A stretch of 64,000 nt of DNA from Collybiopsis luxurians FD-317 M1 (GCA_000827265.1 KN834831.1:32997-96996); one strand, 5' to 3'. Positions 48,151 to 60,555 are shown, counted from the stretch's first letter. A program made the numbers and translations. The notes: generated by a model from the letters alone, not told the origin.

Positions 48151-48599
48151 ACCACCAAGCTAGGAAGTAGCAAAGCTTCCATATACTGTATCAATTTTAA
48201 CTGTACCTTGATATCATATGGTTCATACCTTTTGGACTGGGCCACTATATAGATGAAGTTGTAGTGGTATCATATTTGAATGAAATTGCTTGTAGTGATG
48301 CTAAATGTTTACTTGTAATACTGTGAATTGTGACCCAATAGAAAGATTCACTGCACATCCTGACTGTATACTGTGTCTGCAATGACATTAAACTATGCAT
48401 CTGTGAAGACAATAAATGCCTCTTCCCTGACTGTACCTGACTTGTCCAAAAGAGGCAGTCAGCTTGTGAGCAATATCTGACACATCAAAAGTCAAGGACA
48501 ATAGGAATTTCCCAAATATCTCAGAGAGAGTGTGTATTATGGTCTTCTGTTTATACCCTCACCCTCATTATGAGTTTCTTTCTATTTCCAGTCTTCTCA

Positions 48600-51500
48600 T
48601 TGTTATGCCTAAAGCTTCAAAATCAAAACTTCCACCCTCTGGGTGAGTGCTTTGTTCTGCTGGTGCAGCTTCTCAAGAACCCTTGCTATCTACACTGAAA
48701 ACAAACCACAGGGTAACCCAAAGCCTGTTAAAAGGTGAAGGAGCTGAGAAGCAGTCAGACAAGAGGTTGAAACAAACATCAGTATATGAAGTTCTTCTCA
48801 TTGGAGATGTGTAGTGCTGAGAGCAGAATCTTTTAGGCTAACTGCAAAACTAAGAAAAGGACCAAACCTAAGGCAGTTCCTGTATTATTAGATAAGGCAC
48901 AAGATGCTGAGGACCCAGATTCTATGGTGCCAGACAACAAGGTCAAATGTGCTGTGGTTCACACTTTTTTAAAAGTGTTTATGGCTGGAACTTCAGCTTT
49001 GCCTGTGAAAGGTGAAGGTGTTCCAGTTGAAGCTCCATGGATTGAGAACAAAACTGGGAAAGGTGAAGCTTCAGCATCCACACCACCTTCACCATGTCGA
49101 GACACCACTCTCACCTCACCTCTTCTCTCTTGAAAATGCAGGATATCTTGCATCAATCAAGCTATTGTCCTGGACAAAGAAGTGGGCAAGCAACCTCTCC
49201 AAAGGTTGTCTCACAACAGAGAAGAATGCTACAGTATGCTTACAACACAATCTGCGGATGCCACCTGAGAGGGTCAAGTTGATGCACCTGCAGTCAGTCA
49301 CTAGATGGCAGTGACAAGCAATCATAATGGCCTGAGTGTCCCAGAAACCACCTCTTTATCAACTGGGCTGTTCTCAAGTATTCTCAACAGGTTGTCAATG
49401 CCAGCAAAAAACCCTGTAGTCAGACTTCCTTTAATGACTTCACCTTCAGCCTTTGTTCCATTCCAATCACCTGCCTCTGTGAAGCATCCCTCTAAAAACA
49501 GTTTCTCAGTCTTTGGCTTCCCTGAAAATACCTTGAAGACTAGGAATTTGTCTTCCACTTGAGCTCCAATGCCTCCACCCCCACTACCTCACATACTAAA
49601 TAATGCCCATGCCTCCAAGTCTGGACTCACAAGTGTGGTAAATCATGTAACAGATAGTGCTCACACCCTCACTCCTGCCATTGATCAACCACACTTGGTC
49701 AACCACTGTCCTGTTTCCAGGCCTGGAGGAATGAATGTGGGTGCCAGCATCACAGGCTATTTGCACTCCCATACCCCTGCCATTGTTCCACCTACACTAC
49801 AGACTCAGAGCAGCAGAGATGCCTCATCTCCTCATCAAGATCCCCCCCCAAACCTGGCTCCCCTTCAAAAAATACCACTTCCAGCCCACTGCCAGTTCCT
49901 CCTTCCTCCTTGCAAGAGGGTGAATGGAAGTATCTCTCTAATTATTATTCTGATAATGGCAATGTGGCCAGCAATGCAGAAGCAGATCAACAGAGATTTG
50001 CAGATGCCAGAGTTCACAATAATCTTTGCACTACACTGATTATGTGAGAGCTTGAGGATCAGCTAATGGACAGAGCCAAGGACATTGCTTGCACTAAGTT
50101 CATGTTTGGGAAGGACTCAGTGGATTATTGGTGGATTATGTATGACAAGGACAGGGACAGTTACAATCTTCATTGTGACACTGAGCTGGAATGGTTGAAC
50201 ATTGTCAAGGAGGGCAAGGAACAATTATAAGTGGAGGGGAGGTTAATGCTGTTGAAGAAGTGTGTGGCTGCTCTTTCAAAGAGATGAAAGCCAAGGCAAT
50301 GGAGATTCACCTGAAAGAATATTTGGAGACCATTGCATGGTTTCAAGACCATTGGCTTGATTCACCTCAAAAGTGGGCACCTATGGAGAAAGAAGATTGT
50401 CTTAACCTCCTCTTCATATTCTTCACATTGACAATTTACATAATGGATTGCTTTGAATGACTAGCATCTGATGAATCTCCCCAACCACTGCCTGATCTTC
50501 TTCTCCACCATTCAAAATGGCATGCTTTTGATCTTAAGGAGAAGGCTTGAACACTTGAACAAAAGACCAATTGGCTCAATTGACACAGGAAATACCAGAG
50601 ATGTCCACTATACAGGGTTTGACAAATGCTGTGGAAGCAGAAATAGCAGTTACTACAGGTGATCCTATCCAATCAATTCCTACAAATGATGGCAGCCAAC
50701 TGACTACCACCAAGTGTAAATCTGAAGAGGAAATAGTGGAAGATTCAGATGCAGAAACTGAAGACAGTGAAAATTCATCAACACCAGGTAAAGCTGGGGC
50801 ATTGTCAAAAGAAGGCAAGGATCCTCTGGAGGGAGCCATGGCACATCTAGCTTCAGTGGTACACAACATTTGCAAGAAGGAAGGAAAGAGTGAACAGGTC
50901 AGTTGGCATTTTCTGGGCTTTGAGGAAGTTTGCAAAGAGAGTCTGTGGAATGTGTTCTCTTTGTAGTATGTGGAGTTTGGAAAGGTCAAGCCTGACCAGT
51001 TCAGTGAGTCTCTCCAGAGTTCAGGCCAAAATAGATAGCAATTAATTATCAACCTATACAGCATCATTATTGGAATACAACTTGCTTGTCCGGGAGACAT
51101 ATTGGACTACCCTACACAAGTGCCTATCTGAAGAGGACATCAGCAATAGCAAGGCCCATTGCAAGGCCATGAAGGAGAAGATGGAGTGGCACACAAAACA
51201 GAAGCATAACTTCTACAACAAACTCAAGTCAAATGGGAAAATGCAGTGAATGGCCAAGGCAATGATGCAGCCTCTGCATCAATTGATGAGGGGCATTCAT
51301 TTGAGCTTCAAGGTATTCCAACACATGCTTTGTCTGGATAGGCTGTCAAGCTTCACTGGGTAGTGGGCTATCATGCTTTGGTTTACTTGATCAATACCAA
51401 GAGTGACAGCAAAGGCTGCAGTCTCAGCACATTCTTCTTGGAAACAAGGGCAAAGTGGCAAGCAGAAGTTCAGTACAAAGATTGATGCACAGTTGCAAGA

Positions 51501-52705
51501 CTTGGAACATATGTTTGAAATAGTCAAGCTGGAAGAGCTGGGTGTTGCTTCCAAACTGAGTGCACCGTACTCAACAATCAGCACATTGGAGAAGGGGAAG
51601 ACTCACAAAGGTTGGCTATGGAAGTGTTTTAATGAAATGTTCAAATATGATTGCAGTAAGTGCTCACAATGAATGTTAGTATTCATTTTAATCAATTGTG
51701 CAGAGAGAGCTTTTGAAGAGACAAAATTCACCCTGCAGTTTGTTTCAACAACTTCACTCAGTGGGTGATCAGGCTGCAGATATGGTGCTGTGACTGGGAT
51801 GGCAATGTGAGCTTTCCACTCAGTGGAGGAGTCAAATCCATTGTGGCACCCAAGTTGGAGAAAATCACTGAATTATGTAGGAAACAACTTGTGCTAGAGT
51901 ATAAGAAGCAAACTTGCCAACCTGATGCAGAAGGTGAGTGTACCAATAACACAGTTGTATACAGTTTCAAACCTTGGTCAAACAGTGTGTTCTTACTTGA
52001 TTGTAGGTCAAGAATGCTGACCGACTTTGAATCACAGAGAAAAGAGAGCTTCCTCTTGACCAACAGGGTGATATTCCATTGGTAAAAGATTGAGACAGCA
52101 ATGTTCTGGTGGCTGTCAAAGATGTGGAGCTGTAGCACAAGTTACAGGATAATAGTCACAGCCACTTACCCAGGTGATGAAGCAACAAAGATAAGGGCAA
52201 GGGGAAGGTAGAATCTACAACAACAATGGCTCTGTATGCCAGCAATAGCAAGTCAGCACCTTCTACATTTGAGGGCAACACAGGAAGCAAGAAAGATAAG
52301 AGCAAAGGGAAGGTGGAATCTATGACAACAATGGCTCTGTATGCCAGCAATAGTGAGTCAGCACCTGCTACATCTGAGGGCAATGCAGGTTTATTGAAAA
52401 GCTCTGAAAAGAGTGTACCTCCATCCACCACTACTCCCAACAATCCTCCAAATACTATGACCACAGGCCAGTTGCCATTGAACCTCAGAAGGTCTAGTTG
52501 TGACCCTTCTGCACTGGGACTGTCATTCCTTACTGAAGCACTTGTGGGTGCAGGGTTAATTAGTGAAGATGGTCAATTTGAGGGAGATGAGGAATATAGC
52601 AGTGATGGTCTGACAGAACTGCTAATAGATATCACAGGCCAGCATGGAGGGCCATTGAACCAGCACTCCTTGAAAAAGAACTTAGGTAGGTATCTTCATA
52701 GGTAA
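48600..52705 (+). pseudogene. Broken multi-exon coding, family unrecognised
   Basis: Plus-strand frames at 48924-49133, 49569-50039, 50191-50460, 50571-50966, 51403-51672 and 52226-52705 have protein-like, low-CpG composition and share orientation. They include a Pro/Ser/Thr-rich linker (49570-49900) and an acidic stretch (EEEIVEDSDAETEDSENSS, about 50725). A charged helical block KAMKEKMEWHTKQKHNFYNK sits at about 51170, and a Ser/Thr tail carries an internal 35-residue repeat. Short GT-AG-like gaps lie between them. No enzyme motif is visible. The tract surroundings suggest an amplified, decaying gene or a TE-carried protein similar in style to the 9.6-11.9 kb series. Confidence 0.3.
52190..52395 (+). 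repeat. 105 bp tandem repeat, two copies, in coding frame
   Basis: GATAAGGGCAAGGGGAAGG at 52190 recurs as GATAAGAGCAAAGGGAAGG at 52295. The exact 105 bp period keeps frame, so the unit encodes 35 residues containing TTMALYASNSxSAP. The copies differ by few substitutions. Confidence 0.75.
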
Positions 52706-53420
52706 TGTTTTGTAAATTGCTCTTTGAGTAAGTTAGACAATTATATATAGATGAAATTGACTTGACAATCATGAATGAAATATAAATCAGGACTGATCAT
52801 GATTGACATGTAAATCACAACTGATGATGATTGAAACAAGAGAAAATGATCAACTCATTGTTGGTGATGATAGCCTCTACCATGGAGCTTCAAAACTTAT
52901 ATCAAATGCAAATAGCATAGTATGGAAACAGCTTAGCCATTCGCTTTTTAGTACTGTAAGCTTGAAAATTTTCAAAAAAATATATATACAGCTCAAGTTG
53001 ATGTCTGGAGATGGGGAGGATTAGCAGGTGGGGAGGACCAGGCTCAAAAATTGGAATGCCAACATCTACAATTACTGGCTTGATATATGACTCTAGCACT
53101 TTCAGGAAATTGAGCTCTTCAGTTATTGGGAATAATAAATCATGGAATTTGAGCTAGATATATGGATCCTGAATATAGCTTTCCAGTATAACATTCAGAT
53201 ATATTGAATTTACTGAGCACAGATGTTTCATTCTTGAGCAAAAGGGGTCCATAGTAAAAGCTACCCAAAACTTGTTCAACTCTAAATAGCATGATTTGCA
53301 TTAGATGGTAGCATTAGCCACTTTAGTATATCCTCCTTGTTCTTTGTTGCTTACCTGTGGAATGAAAATCATTAATCTATTACTGGTAACTACATTAAAT
53401 CCCAGTTCTGAGTCAGTAAT
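52706..53420. other. AT-rich stretch, nothing recognised
   Basis: Short frames only. A run of A followed by TATATATA lies at about 52974-52990. Confidence 0.4.
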
Positions 53421-53429
53421 ATAGGCCAG

Positions 53430-53575
53430 GGGGATGCCCACTGGGCATCCCTGCAAGGGTGCCAGGGGTCCTTGGTGGGCATGACCACTGGGCCTTCCCA
53501 GCCCCTTGGGGATGCCCAACATGCTGGGCAGGCAAGGGGATTTGACACCAGTTAGGTAGATTGACTTGGGGCCCA
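53430..53575. repeat. GC-rich repeat patch
   Basis: GGGATGCCCACTGGGCATCCC is a perfect short palindrome at about 53440, and related GGGGATGCCCA units follow at about 53508. It is probably a degenerate member of the CCCAGG-rich family. Confidence 0.4.
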
Positions 53576-53964
53576 AGATCTATCTAAGGTAATATATATA
53601 TGGGGCTGCCTGAAGTATATAATAAAAGGAAAATGAATAGGGGTTAGGAATAGGTGTCCATACCAGCTTTACGGCAAAATGCTTTAAAAATGATATAATT
53701 ACCCTGCAAGTCTGGAAAAGCAGTTTACATAATTGCAGGTCCAAATTCCCATGACCTGGACCTGGCCCCTTGCATACCCTTAGCCTGAACCCTTGCAGGT
53801 ATACCCATACCCTTATCCAACACTCTGAGCACATCATGTGATTTATTTTATAAGTGAAAAGCTGTGGATTTTGGCAACATATTCATATTGTATCTTTACA
53901 CCAGATTATCACATAACTATGTATTTGCTATGTAATTTTGTATCATTTGTAGTATTTAAAATAT

Positions 53965-54173
53965 CTCTGCTCCAGAGATCCCCAAGGAGCACTCAGGGAC
54001 CTCCAGGTATCTCTGAAATATCTCTCATGGAGCCTAGGATTGGACCCAAAACCTGGGAAGCTTAGGCAATCCAAGCAACCCAGATTGTCTAAGGGCTCCT
54101 AGGTTTTGGCCAATTTCCTGGGTGCCCTTAGGCTTCCTGTAATTGTCTGGGCTTAGGGTACATTTCCTGATGT
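53965..54173. repeat. CCCAGG-rich MITE, right end intact
   Basis: It ends TCTGGGCTTAGGGTACATTTCCTGATG, the inverted form of the family left end. It is directly abutted by the LTR that starts at about 54174. Confidence 0.55.
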
Positions 54174-54440
54174 TGTGATCCAATGCTTTGACTGGAACTA
54201 GCAACTCCGGAGTTGTGCTTAGTAATAATTATTCATATATTACTCAGATAATTACTACAGTATTAGTGATACATAGAACATTGTAGAACTCATACTTACT
54301 TTGTAGATAGTTCTAGAATACCTACCGAAGAGTATAAAAAGCCTGCTCTGAAAGCCAACAATAATATAGACAATTACTTATTTTATACTCACCACTCCGA
54401 GCCGAACCACTCAGAGGCACCACTGCGCACTTAACCCACA
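54174..54440 (+). repeat. Solo Copia LTR
   Basis: It begins TGTGATCCAATGC and ends TTAACCCACA, followed by ATAA. It carries a TATA box (GAGTATAAAAAGCC, about 54330) and resembles the 60339-60539 LTR end (TTAACCCATAATCTACA). No initiator-tRNA primer site or gag follows, so recombination left a solo LTR. Confidence 0.55.
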
Positions 54441-55290
54441 ATAACTTCAAATTGAGGACAAAGTCAAGGAAAATTACAAATATATTTCCTTTGATATAGG
54501 TCAACTTGCACAGTGCCAAGCTTCTCTCAAAAAGTTCTTTCATCATGCAGCTAAAGAGGGAGTGGATTGAATTTTTCGAGGTAAGCTTGTCTGTCATTTA
54601 ATGTCTCAACTAGGCTAGTGTATTGCAGATATCGAAGTATCTGAGTTTTTGCTCAGGGAGACTCAATAAATTCTGAGCAAAGCTTCAGGAATCAAACTTC
54701 CAGAGGACTCAATTGGAATTGAAGAAGGTATCACATTGCTTGTTGAGCCAAAAACTGGCCAAAAAGATGTCCAACAATCACCAAGATCATGGGGATTTAC
54801 ATTTGCCCATTTTGTTTATGAGTTCACACATCACCAGCTTGTGGTCGCCAACTCAGTGCAAGGTACGATTTATTCTTATCTTCTAGTTTGCTTTCAAATA
54901 ATCACTGATCATATTAGGAACTTGGTTGTCAGTCAAAGAAAAGAATGTTCTTGTTCATTCAATCCAATGACCCTTACAACTAATGAGTAAGTATGAAATC
55001 CTGCCTCATTGAACATTGCTAACAGGCTACGTAGATCACCAGGTCTAGGGGATCATGGTCAGCAAGGCATTTCCTCATTTGAAAGAGATCATGTGTACAG
55101 GCCTGTATGTGAAGAGATGGGGTTGGCTGATCAAGATGTCCAAGACCCAGAGCATGAGGATGATGATGATCCTCCTAACAAGCCCGGAGGTGCACAAAAA
55201 AAGAAAGCGAACCCGAGACTGGGATCCAATTCGTGATGCTGTCAACTCTGCAAGCAATCAAACTTGCGACAATGAAGTGACTTCAAACTA
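54441..55290 (+). pseudogene. Second alpha-type protein kinase relic
   Basis: The DNA aligns over its whole length, in opposite orientation, with the relic at 27.7-28.6 kb. Examples are GGTCAACTTGCACAGTGCCAAGC against GGTCAGCTTGCACAGTGCC, and the shared GGACTCAATTGG(A/G)(A/G)TTGAAG. Readable kinase pieces are GIEEGITLLVEP, GFTFAHFVYEFTHHQLVV (54790), NPMTLTTNE (54970) and the zinc end GLGDHGQQGISSFERDHVYR (55045). The DLQG signature is damaged (ANSVQG), His-x-Cys is now His-x-Tyr, and stops interrupt the N-lobe. It is inactive. The N-terminal exons are missing, cut off by the solo LTR. Confidence 0.7.
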
Positions 55291-56333
55291 AGTATATGCA
55301 TTCCATCTATTGTTTTTCAAAAAGTTCCTACTCATTCCAGATTCAGTACGTAGTACGCAAAAGCTCTTATTGGGAACCAATACAATTTTAAAGTAGTACA
55401 AGCGGACATTACATAAGAGGATAGTACCGATCGGCGGCTAAGTTAAACCAGTTCGCATTCAATTGAAAAATTGAACCTCGGCGAGCCGAATTAGTTTCAA
55501 TCAAATCAAATTTTCTGACTTCCTTTTTTAAATGAATCAGCGCGAGCAGCCTTTGATATCAGAAGCCCTTTTGCCCGCGGTGTTGGAGACATAGAGCAGA
55601 ACCACAATACACTGTAAGGATAGAACTCCTCACTGATAGATAATTGTGATGATCAAACATTTTTTCCATCTACAGGTCGTGTGACGGTTCCACGAGACGG
55701 ACTCACAGTATAATGTTGATAAACAGTACCCCTCGCATCTGATACCAACATCGCTTCTGTCAGTATTTATCAACTTCGCGCAAATCCCCATACTCGCACT
55801 GTCTCACAAGGCAGACTGCTTCCGTTGAGTGATTTTTTCACGCCCCGCGCTTTTTGCTTGATCAAACAACAAATACGACTGCCTTCAAAGTTGCTTGGAA
55901 GTGCGAAATACTCGAAGTTCCGCGATGACCGGTGTCCGCTTCTTGCTCATTCTCGAACCACAGCTGGTGTTGGGTCTCGATGCCGATTGCCCAGGAACAC
56001 CTGGGAAACATATGCATAGAATGCGGGTTCTCGTCGGACCAATTGGAGAACGTCTCCAAAACAACCGGCAGGTCAACCGTAATCAACTTGCTATACGGTA
56101 ACCTTCTAACTGCGTACTCGGTCTTCTCCCGGTTCATCACTTATTAGATATGCTTTACTAGTCGTGTAATGCACCAAATGATCCAATCAAATGTTCTCGA
56201 GTCACTTGATTGCCAGCGCCCCCTCCAATGGGGAGCTGAGAGCTCGGCTGGAAATTCAAAGCCTCTGTATTTATATGGGGCAGTTCTCAATGCACCGTCT
56301 TTAGCTCCTCATCCCCGCAGCATTCAGTCGACC
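55291..56333. other. Intergenic region upstream of the DUF6534 gene
   Basis: Base composition returns to gene-island type at about 55.5 kb. A minus-strand frame 56140-55862 (with NREKTEYAVRRLPYSK and FSNWSDENPHSMHMFP) is protein-like but unrecognised and could be the last exon of a decayed gene. Confidence 0.35.
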
Positions 56334-58260
56334 ATGTCAGCGGGTGATACAAGCCCTTCCCTTACGTTTGTCAGACCCTTCTACGGTCCAGACTTCATTG
56401 GCGTTCTTTTGACAACAGCTTTATGGTCAGTACTGCGCTGAATGGCCGAGAATCAATGAATTCTTACTGTGAATACAGGTCTATCGCTTGTCTCCAGATG
56501 TGAGTTGAAAACAAAAATCGGCAAGCCGTACGCCATGTGAACTCAATGTTCCACTCCATCCAGCGTCATCTACTTTTCAAGGTCGGTGTGAAGACAGCTC
56601 TTTCTTTGATGACCAGTGATCCTGACACCGTCACATTAGATATCCCCGGGATTCTACGTCTTTGAAATGTCTCGTGAGTTCCGAACCAACATGTAACGAT
56701 CCTGGCCGATCGGCAGCATAGACTGAACATAGAAATCCATACAGGTCACCCTACTTTGGTGCGAATCCTCATGCTTGGGCTCGGATATTGGTTCTAAACT
56801 GACTCTTCCTAGTGTACTCCTCAACTTTCAAGTGGCAGTACTTGTTATCGCTGGTGCGGGACATTGGTACACGGCGTGAATGTCTTTTCTGATGATACAC
56901 GCACTCTCTAGTCTATCAAAGACTGGTAAACAACTTCGGCAATCCTACGCCTGCTAGCACTTTCTCGGTGTAAGTCCGATTCTACGACTACTATTGGTAC
57001 TCACTAATGTTTGCTCAGGGATATCAATCAGGGTAATATGGTTCCATATTATTTACCACTCTTGGTGCGCAGTTTCAGTCAAACAGGTACGGCTTAGGAC
57101 TAACAACTCTGCAGGGTACAATAGGTGTCTGCGTGCAGAGCTTCTACATCCACAGACTTTGGATCTGTGAGCTATATGCCATTTATCATTGCTCGTCACT
57201 CGATGATCTTACGCCAGTACAGTTTGGCACAAGAAGATGCTTATTCCCATTGTATTTGTGAGCGGACTTGTTACAATCTCTGCAACGCACAGAAGTAATA
57301 CCGCGATAGGCACCAGTTGGATTATTTGAATTCTGTATGTCCATTCAGCCTGTTGCTTGAATCATCTCGAGTGACTACATATCCCTATAGTGGCACCGAT
57401 AGGTGAGTCATGTCCATGTTGCTTCAGCACGCGGCCTTCACTAGCATGGACCTGATTTGACGCCGAGCAGTATTTATGGCAAAGACGTAAGCCCGTCCTA
57501 TCTTAACATCGCGGCGCTGTTTTGATGTCGAGCAGGGTCGAGGTCGGAGTGGAGCGTGGCGGCGATTATTCGCTGGCCATAGCCTTCTCGTTTCCGGAAG
57601 AGAAAGTCCTCCTCGCTGGCCTTGCAGTATTCCCCATTGTGGATCTGGTCATCGCCGGACTCATGTGGTACTTTCTCTCCCAGGCTATGCGCGATACGCG
57701 TTTCTCTCGGTAAGTAACTTTCATTCGAAACTACCTGCCTGAAGAAGTGGCTAATGTATCCTCATTGATAGGACGCACAGTCTTCTTCGGCGACTTGCCA
57801 TCTTGTCGATCAATACAGGACTTTGGACTGCTATATTTGCTCTCCTCACACTTATTTTATCGGTGGCGTTACCTGTCACCGATTGGTACTCGTAAGCCCA
57901 CCCGCCCCTATGCTATTCAAATTGTCCCGTTCATAACAATCCAAAAATTCTTGTAGGGTCTCAGCCTGTAAGTCTTCTGTTTATTCAAGCTAAAATTTCT
58001 GCTGAGGGCATTCGGGCCGTTTCATAGGGCCTCTCACTGCGCTGTATGTAAACAGTTGCTTGATGAATCTCAACTCCCGAAAGGCGCAAAATAAGTCGCC
58101 GGAGTCAGTGGAATGGAACTCTTTCGGACTACAAGACGTGAGCGGCTCTGCGGCTTCGGGAGGGCCAAGACCTTTCCGAGTCTCACCTGCAGGTCGTGGT
58201 CCCCGAAATATGGTGATTTGCGACTACTCGAAAGATGGGGGCTTCAGTATACTTTTCTGA
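56334..58260 (+). CDS. Multi-pass membrane protein of the DUF6534 family
   Basis: The start is MSAGDTSPSLTF. Small exons carry the family order: YGPDFIGVLLTTALWS, IACLQM, VIYFSR, VNFGNPTPAS, VQSFYIHRLWI and a long helix-rich exon (FPIVDLVIAGLMWYFLSQAM). That is spliced at 57710/57770 to a segment with RLAILSINTGLWTAIFALLT. A later exon reads PLTALYVNSCLMNLNSRK, followed by a polar tail to TGA 58260. About seven membrane helices are expected. This is a common Agaricomycete family of unknown function, often found in many copies. Internal exons between 56450 and 57540 are short and placed only approximately. It is separated from the biosynthetic genes by 11 kb of repeats, so cluster membership is doubtful. 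Confidence 0.8.
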
Positions 58261-58877
58261 CGGGCATTTCTGACAGGAAATCTCAATCTCAATGGAAGCC
58301 AGTACTGACCATGGGCCTGGCTCTAGCGACATGAAATTCCCATAGTATTGCATTCTTCGGGTAGACAACCACTTGTCTCCGCAAGCATTTGAGCCGCTGA
58401 AGTCAAGGACAGGTAGCAAATCACATTTTTCTTCGGGAGAATACCCCCTTTATTTATGTCTATCTACACGCCAGAAAAACAGTATTTGATCACACTCACA
58501 AATCTATGTCCTACACGTTCTTCTGTGTTTAAGACACTTTACAATATTCATCCATCACGCGAAAAAGTTACAAATTTCTGTCGAGCGAAAATGAACCCTA
58601 TATGATGATGCTACAGTAAACTGTTCTGCTGATCTGTTTAGTGACCACAACATCTTGCTTCTGAATATCTGAACATGACTATATGCATGTTTCAGTGCAT
58701 CTGAAATCCACATTTTGGCTGCTAAAATTAAATCACAAAATCCATCTTTTGAACTAAAGTTGTGAAGTTTTATTTTTTAAGGAAGTATTCAGGCCCTAGG
58801 CAAGCCCTAGTATTAATGGCTTTGATGCAGAGTCAGTAGCTGCATGTTGTGCTCAACACATACCTACAGTATGGGTA
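58261..58877. other. Intergenic, nothing recognised
   Basis: This is the transition from gene-island composition to AT-rich repeat composition at about 58.45 kb. No frame of note. Confidence 0.4.
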
Positions 58878-59226
58878 TGTTGGAATACTGGATATATCAA
58901 AGGTATGATTAGTTAGCTGTTTATGGAACAGTTTATCTTTAGTTTTAGTGTACTTGTATCTCATCTCACCATCCCATCCCAGTTCTCATGGTTCCTATCA
59001 CATATACCCACTCTCATGTACTAGTTCCCATGATGCTCAGTTACATATTCTCATCTATTGTTTTATCTAGCCAATGGTCTACTACATATGACTTTATGTA
59101 CTTGTATATAAAGCCACCCACATACATGAACAATCTAGTGGCACTTTTTATCCCTCTTGATATGTGATATCATTTAGTGCTGTGTGCACTGTCAACTATA
59201 CTCTTGACTTATACCCTTAACCTATA
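58878..59226 (+). repeat. 5' LTR of Copia-2
   Basis: It starts TGTTGGAATACTGG and has a TATA box (TGTATATAAAGCC, about 59103). It ends at about TTAACCTATA, immediately before the primer site. Ends were set by position relative to the primer site and are approximate. Confidence 0.6.
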
Positions 59227-59229
59227 ATA

Positions 59230-59243
59230 GGTTATGGGCCCTG
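59230..59243 (+). promoter_or_regulatory. Primer binding site of Copia-2 (initiator tRNA-Met, internal)
   Basis: GGTTATGGGCCCTG is complementary to the anticodon arm of initiator tRNA-Met (GGGCCCAUAACC). This is the half-tRNA priming used by Drosophila copia. Confidence 0.7.
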
Positions 59244-59293
59244 CCTAAAGCCCTAACCAAAAAGAGAGTATATTGGTAGATATCTAATTGTTC

Positions 59294-60338
59294 ATGCCAC
59301 CAAGAACTAATTTGCCAGCTTCACAGAAACCATCTGGTGTAAAATCACAATCAGGTAGAAGTACCTTCCTTGCGCTACAGATTCAGAAGTATTTTGTGTT
59401 CTAGCACAGCACATCTTTGATATTAAAGAACCACTAAAGGATTATGCCTACAATCCAGACAAAAACAAATATTATAGCTGCTGAAGTCAACCTTGCCCTA
59501 ACAGGTATGACATAACACATACTCAAATTATCCCAATCTGGGGAAAACTTGTTGAGAAAGAACAAGAAGAGGTTATTAGGAGTCATATTCATCACAAAGC
59601 TACTCAGGAAGCATCCTCATCTTTCCAAGCTTCACATTCATCTCTGAACCAGATCCAGAATTCCCATTTTCAGGATCAAATCCACCTTTGCCTCCACCAC
59701 TTCCTGATCCAGCTCCAAATCCACCATGCATCTCTCCTACCCCACCAGAACCAGATCCTGACCCATCTGACAGGGACAACTCAAATTCAGATTCAGATAG
59801 TGACAATGACATGTCTAAAGCTATAAAGACATTCAATAAGGTAACACTCCTTAAAGCTGATGGATCTAATTGGGATACATGGAAAACTCAAGTGGAGCTA
59901 GCTGCCAAATCCATCAAATATGGAGACTGTCTTACATGGAACTCTTACTGGTTCAGGCTAGATGCAACTGATAGGAAACCAACAGATGACAACAAAGAAA
60001 AGGATAGTGATTTACTGAATGCCATCATTAGTAGGCTATTGGGTGGTATGTTCAGAAGGTATAAACATCACACTTCCACCCAAGCATTGTGAAAAAATTT
60101 ACTGGAAGATTATGATTCCAAGAATGCTCTTGCTGAATCCTATTTGCAATGACAACTTCATTCTCTCATATGTTATGACCCTGCAAAGGTTAACAACCAT
60201 CTTGACTCCATGATAGAAATTTGGGATAATCTTGCAAAGGGAAATATCAATATAACTGATGATATTTTCATCAAAACCATCATTGCTTCTGTTCCTAAAG
60301 TCTTATTGTGGATCAATGACATCACGCATCTGAAGATC
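59294..60338 (+). pseudogene. Copia-2 gag fragment
   Basis: The gag begins MPPRTNLPASQK. A Pro/Asp/Ser-rich segment follows, then the Copia gag core LKADGSNWDTWKTQVELA at about 59850. After a stop and frameshift near 60092 it resumes with MIEIWDNLAKGNINITDD (about 60210) and FIKTIIASVPKVL. It ends abruptly at 60338, where the next LTR begins. No protease, integrase or RT of this copy is in the window. Confidence 0.7.
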
Positions 60339-60539
60339 TGATACACATTAATAATGGTACGCGCCAATGCAGTACATAGTGTATGCACTGCATATAGGCT
60401 CATTACTAATCACCCAGTAACTTGTAGCAATTTGTAGAATATTCTAGTAGTTTTGTACTTAGGTATAAAGGCTCAAATGAGAGCCAGCAAATACAAGTTC
60501 TTTTATTATTTTGTACCCACTCTTAACCCATAATCTACA
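60339..60539 (+). repeat. 5' LTR of Copia-3
   Basis: It runs from about TGATACACATTAATAATGG to CCCATAATCTACA. The TATA box GGTATAAAGGC is at about 60461. It directly follows the truncated gag of Copia-2 and directly precedes a primer site. Confidence 0.65.
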
Positions 60540-60542
60540 ATA

Positions 60543-60555
60543 GGTTATGGGCCCC
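60543..60555 (+). promoter_or_regulatory. Primer binding site of Copia-3 (initiator tRNA-Met, internal)
   Basis: GGTTATGGGCCCC, three bases after the LTR, matches the same internal region of initiator tRNA-Met as Copia-2. Confidence 0.7.

Noticed and set aside
56334..58260. DUF6534 protein as part of the terpenoid cluster
   Set aside because: It is separated by 11 kb of repeats, and the family is abundant throughout such genomes; association is probably accidental.
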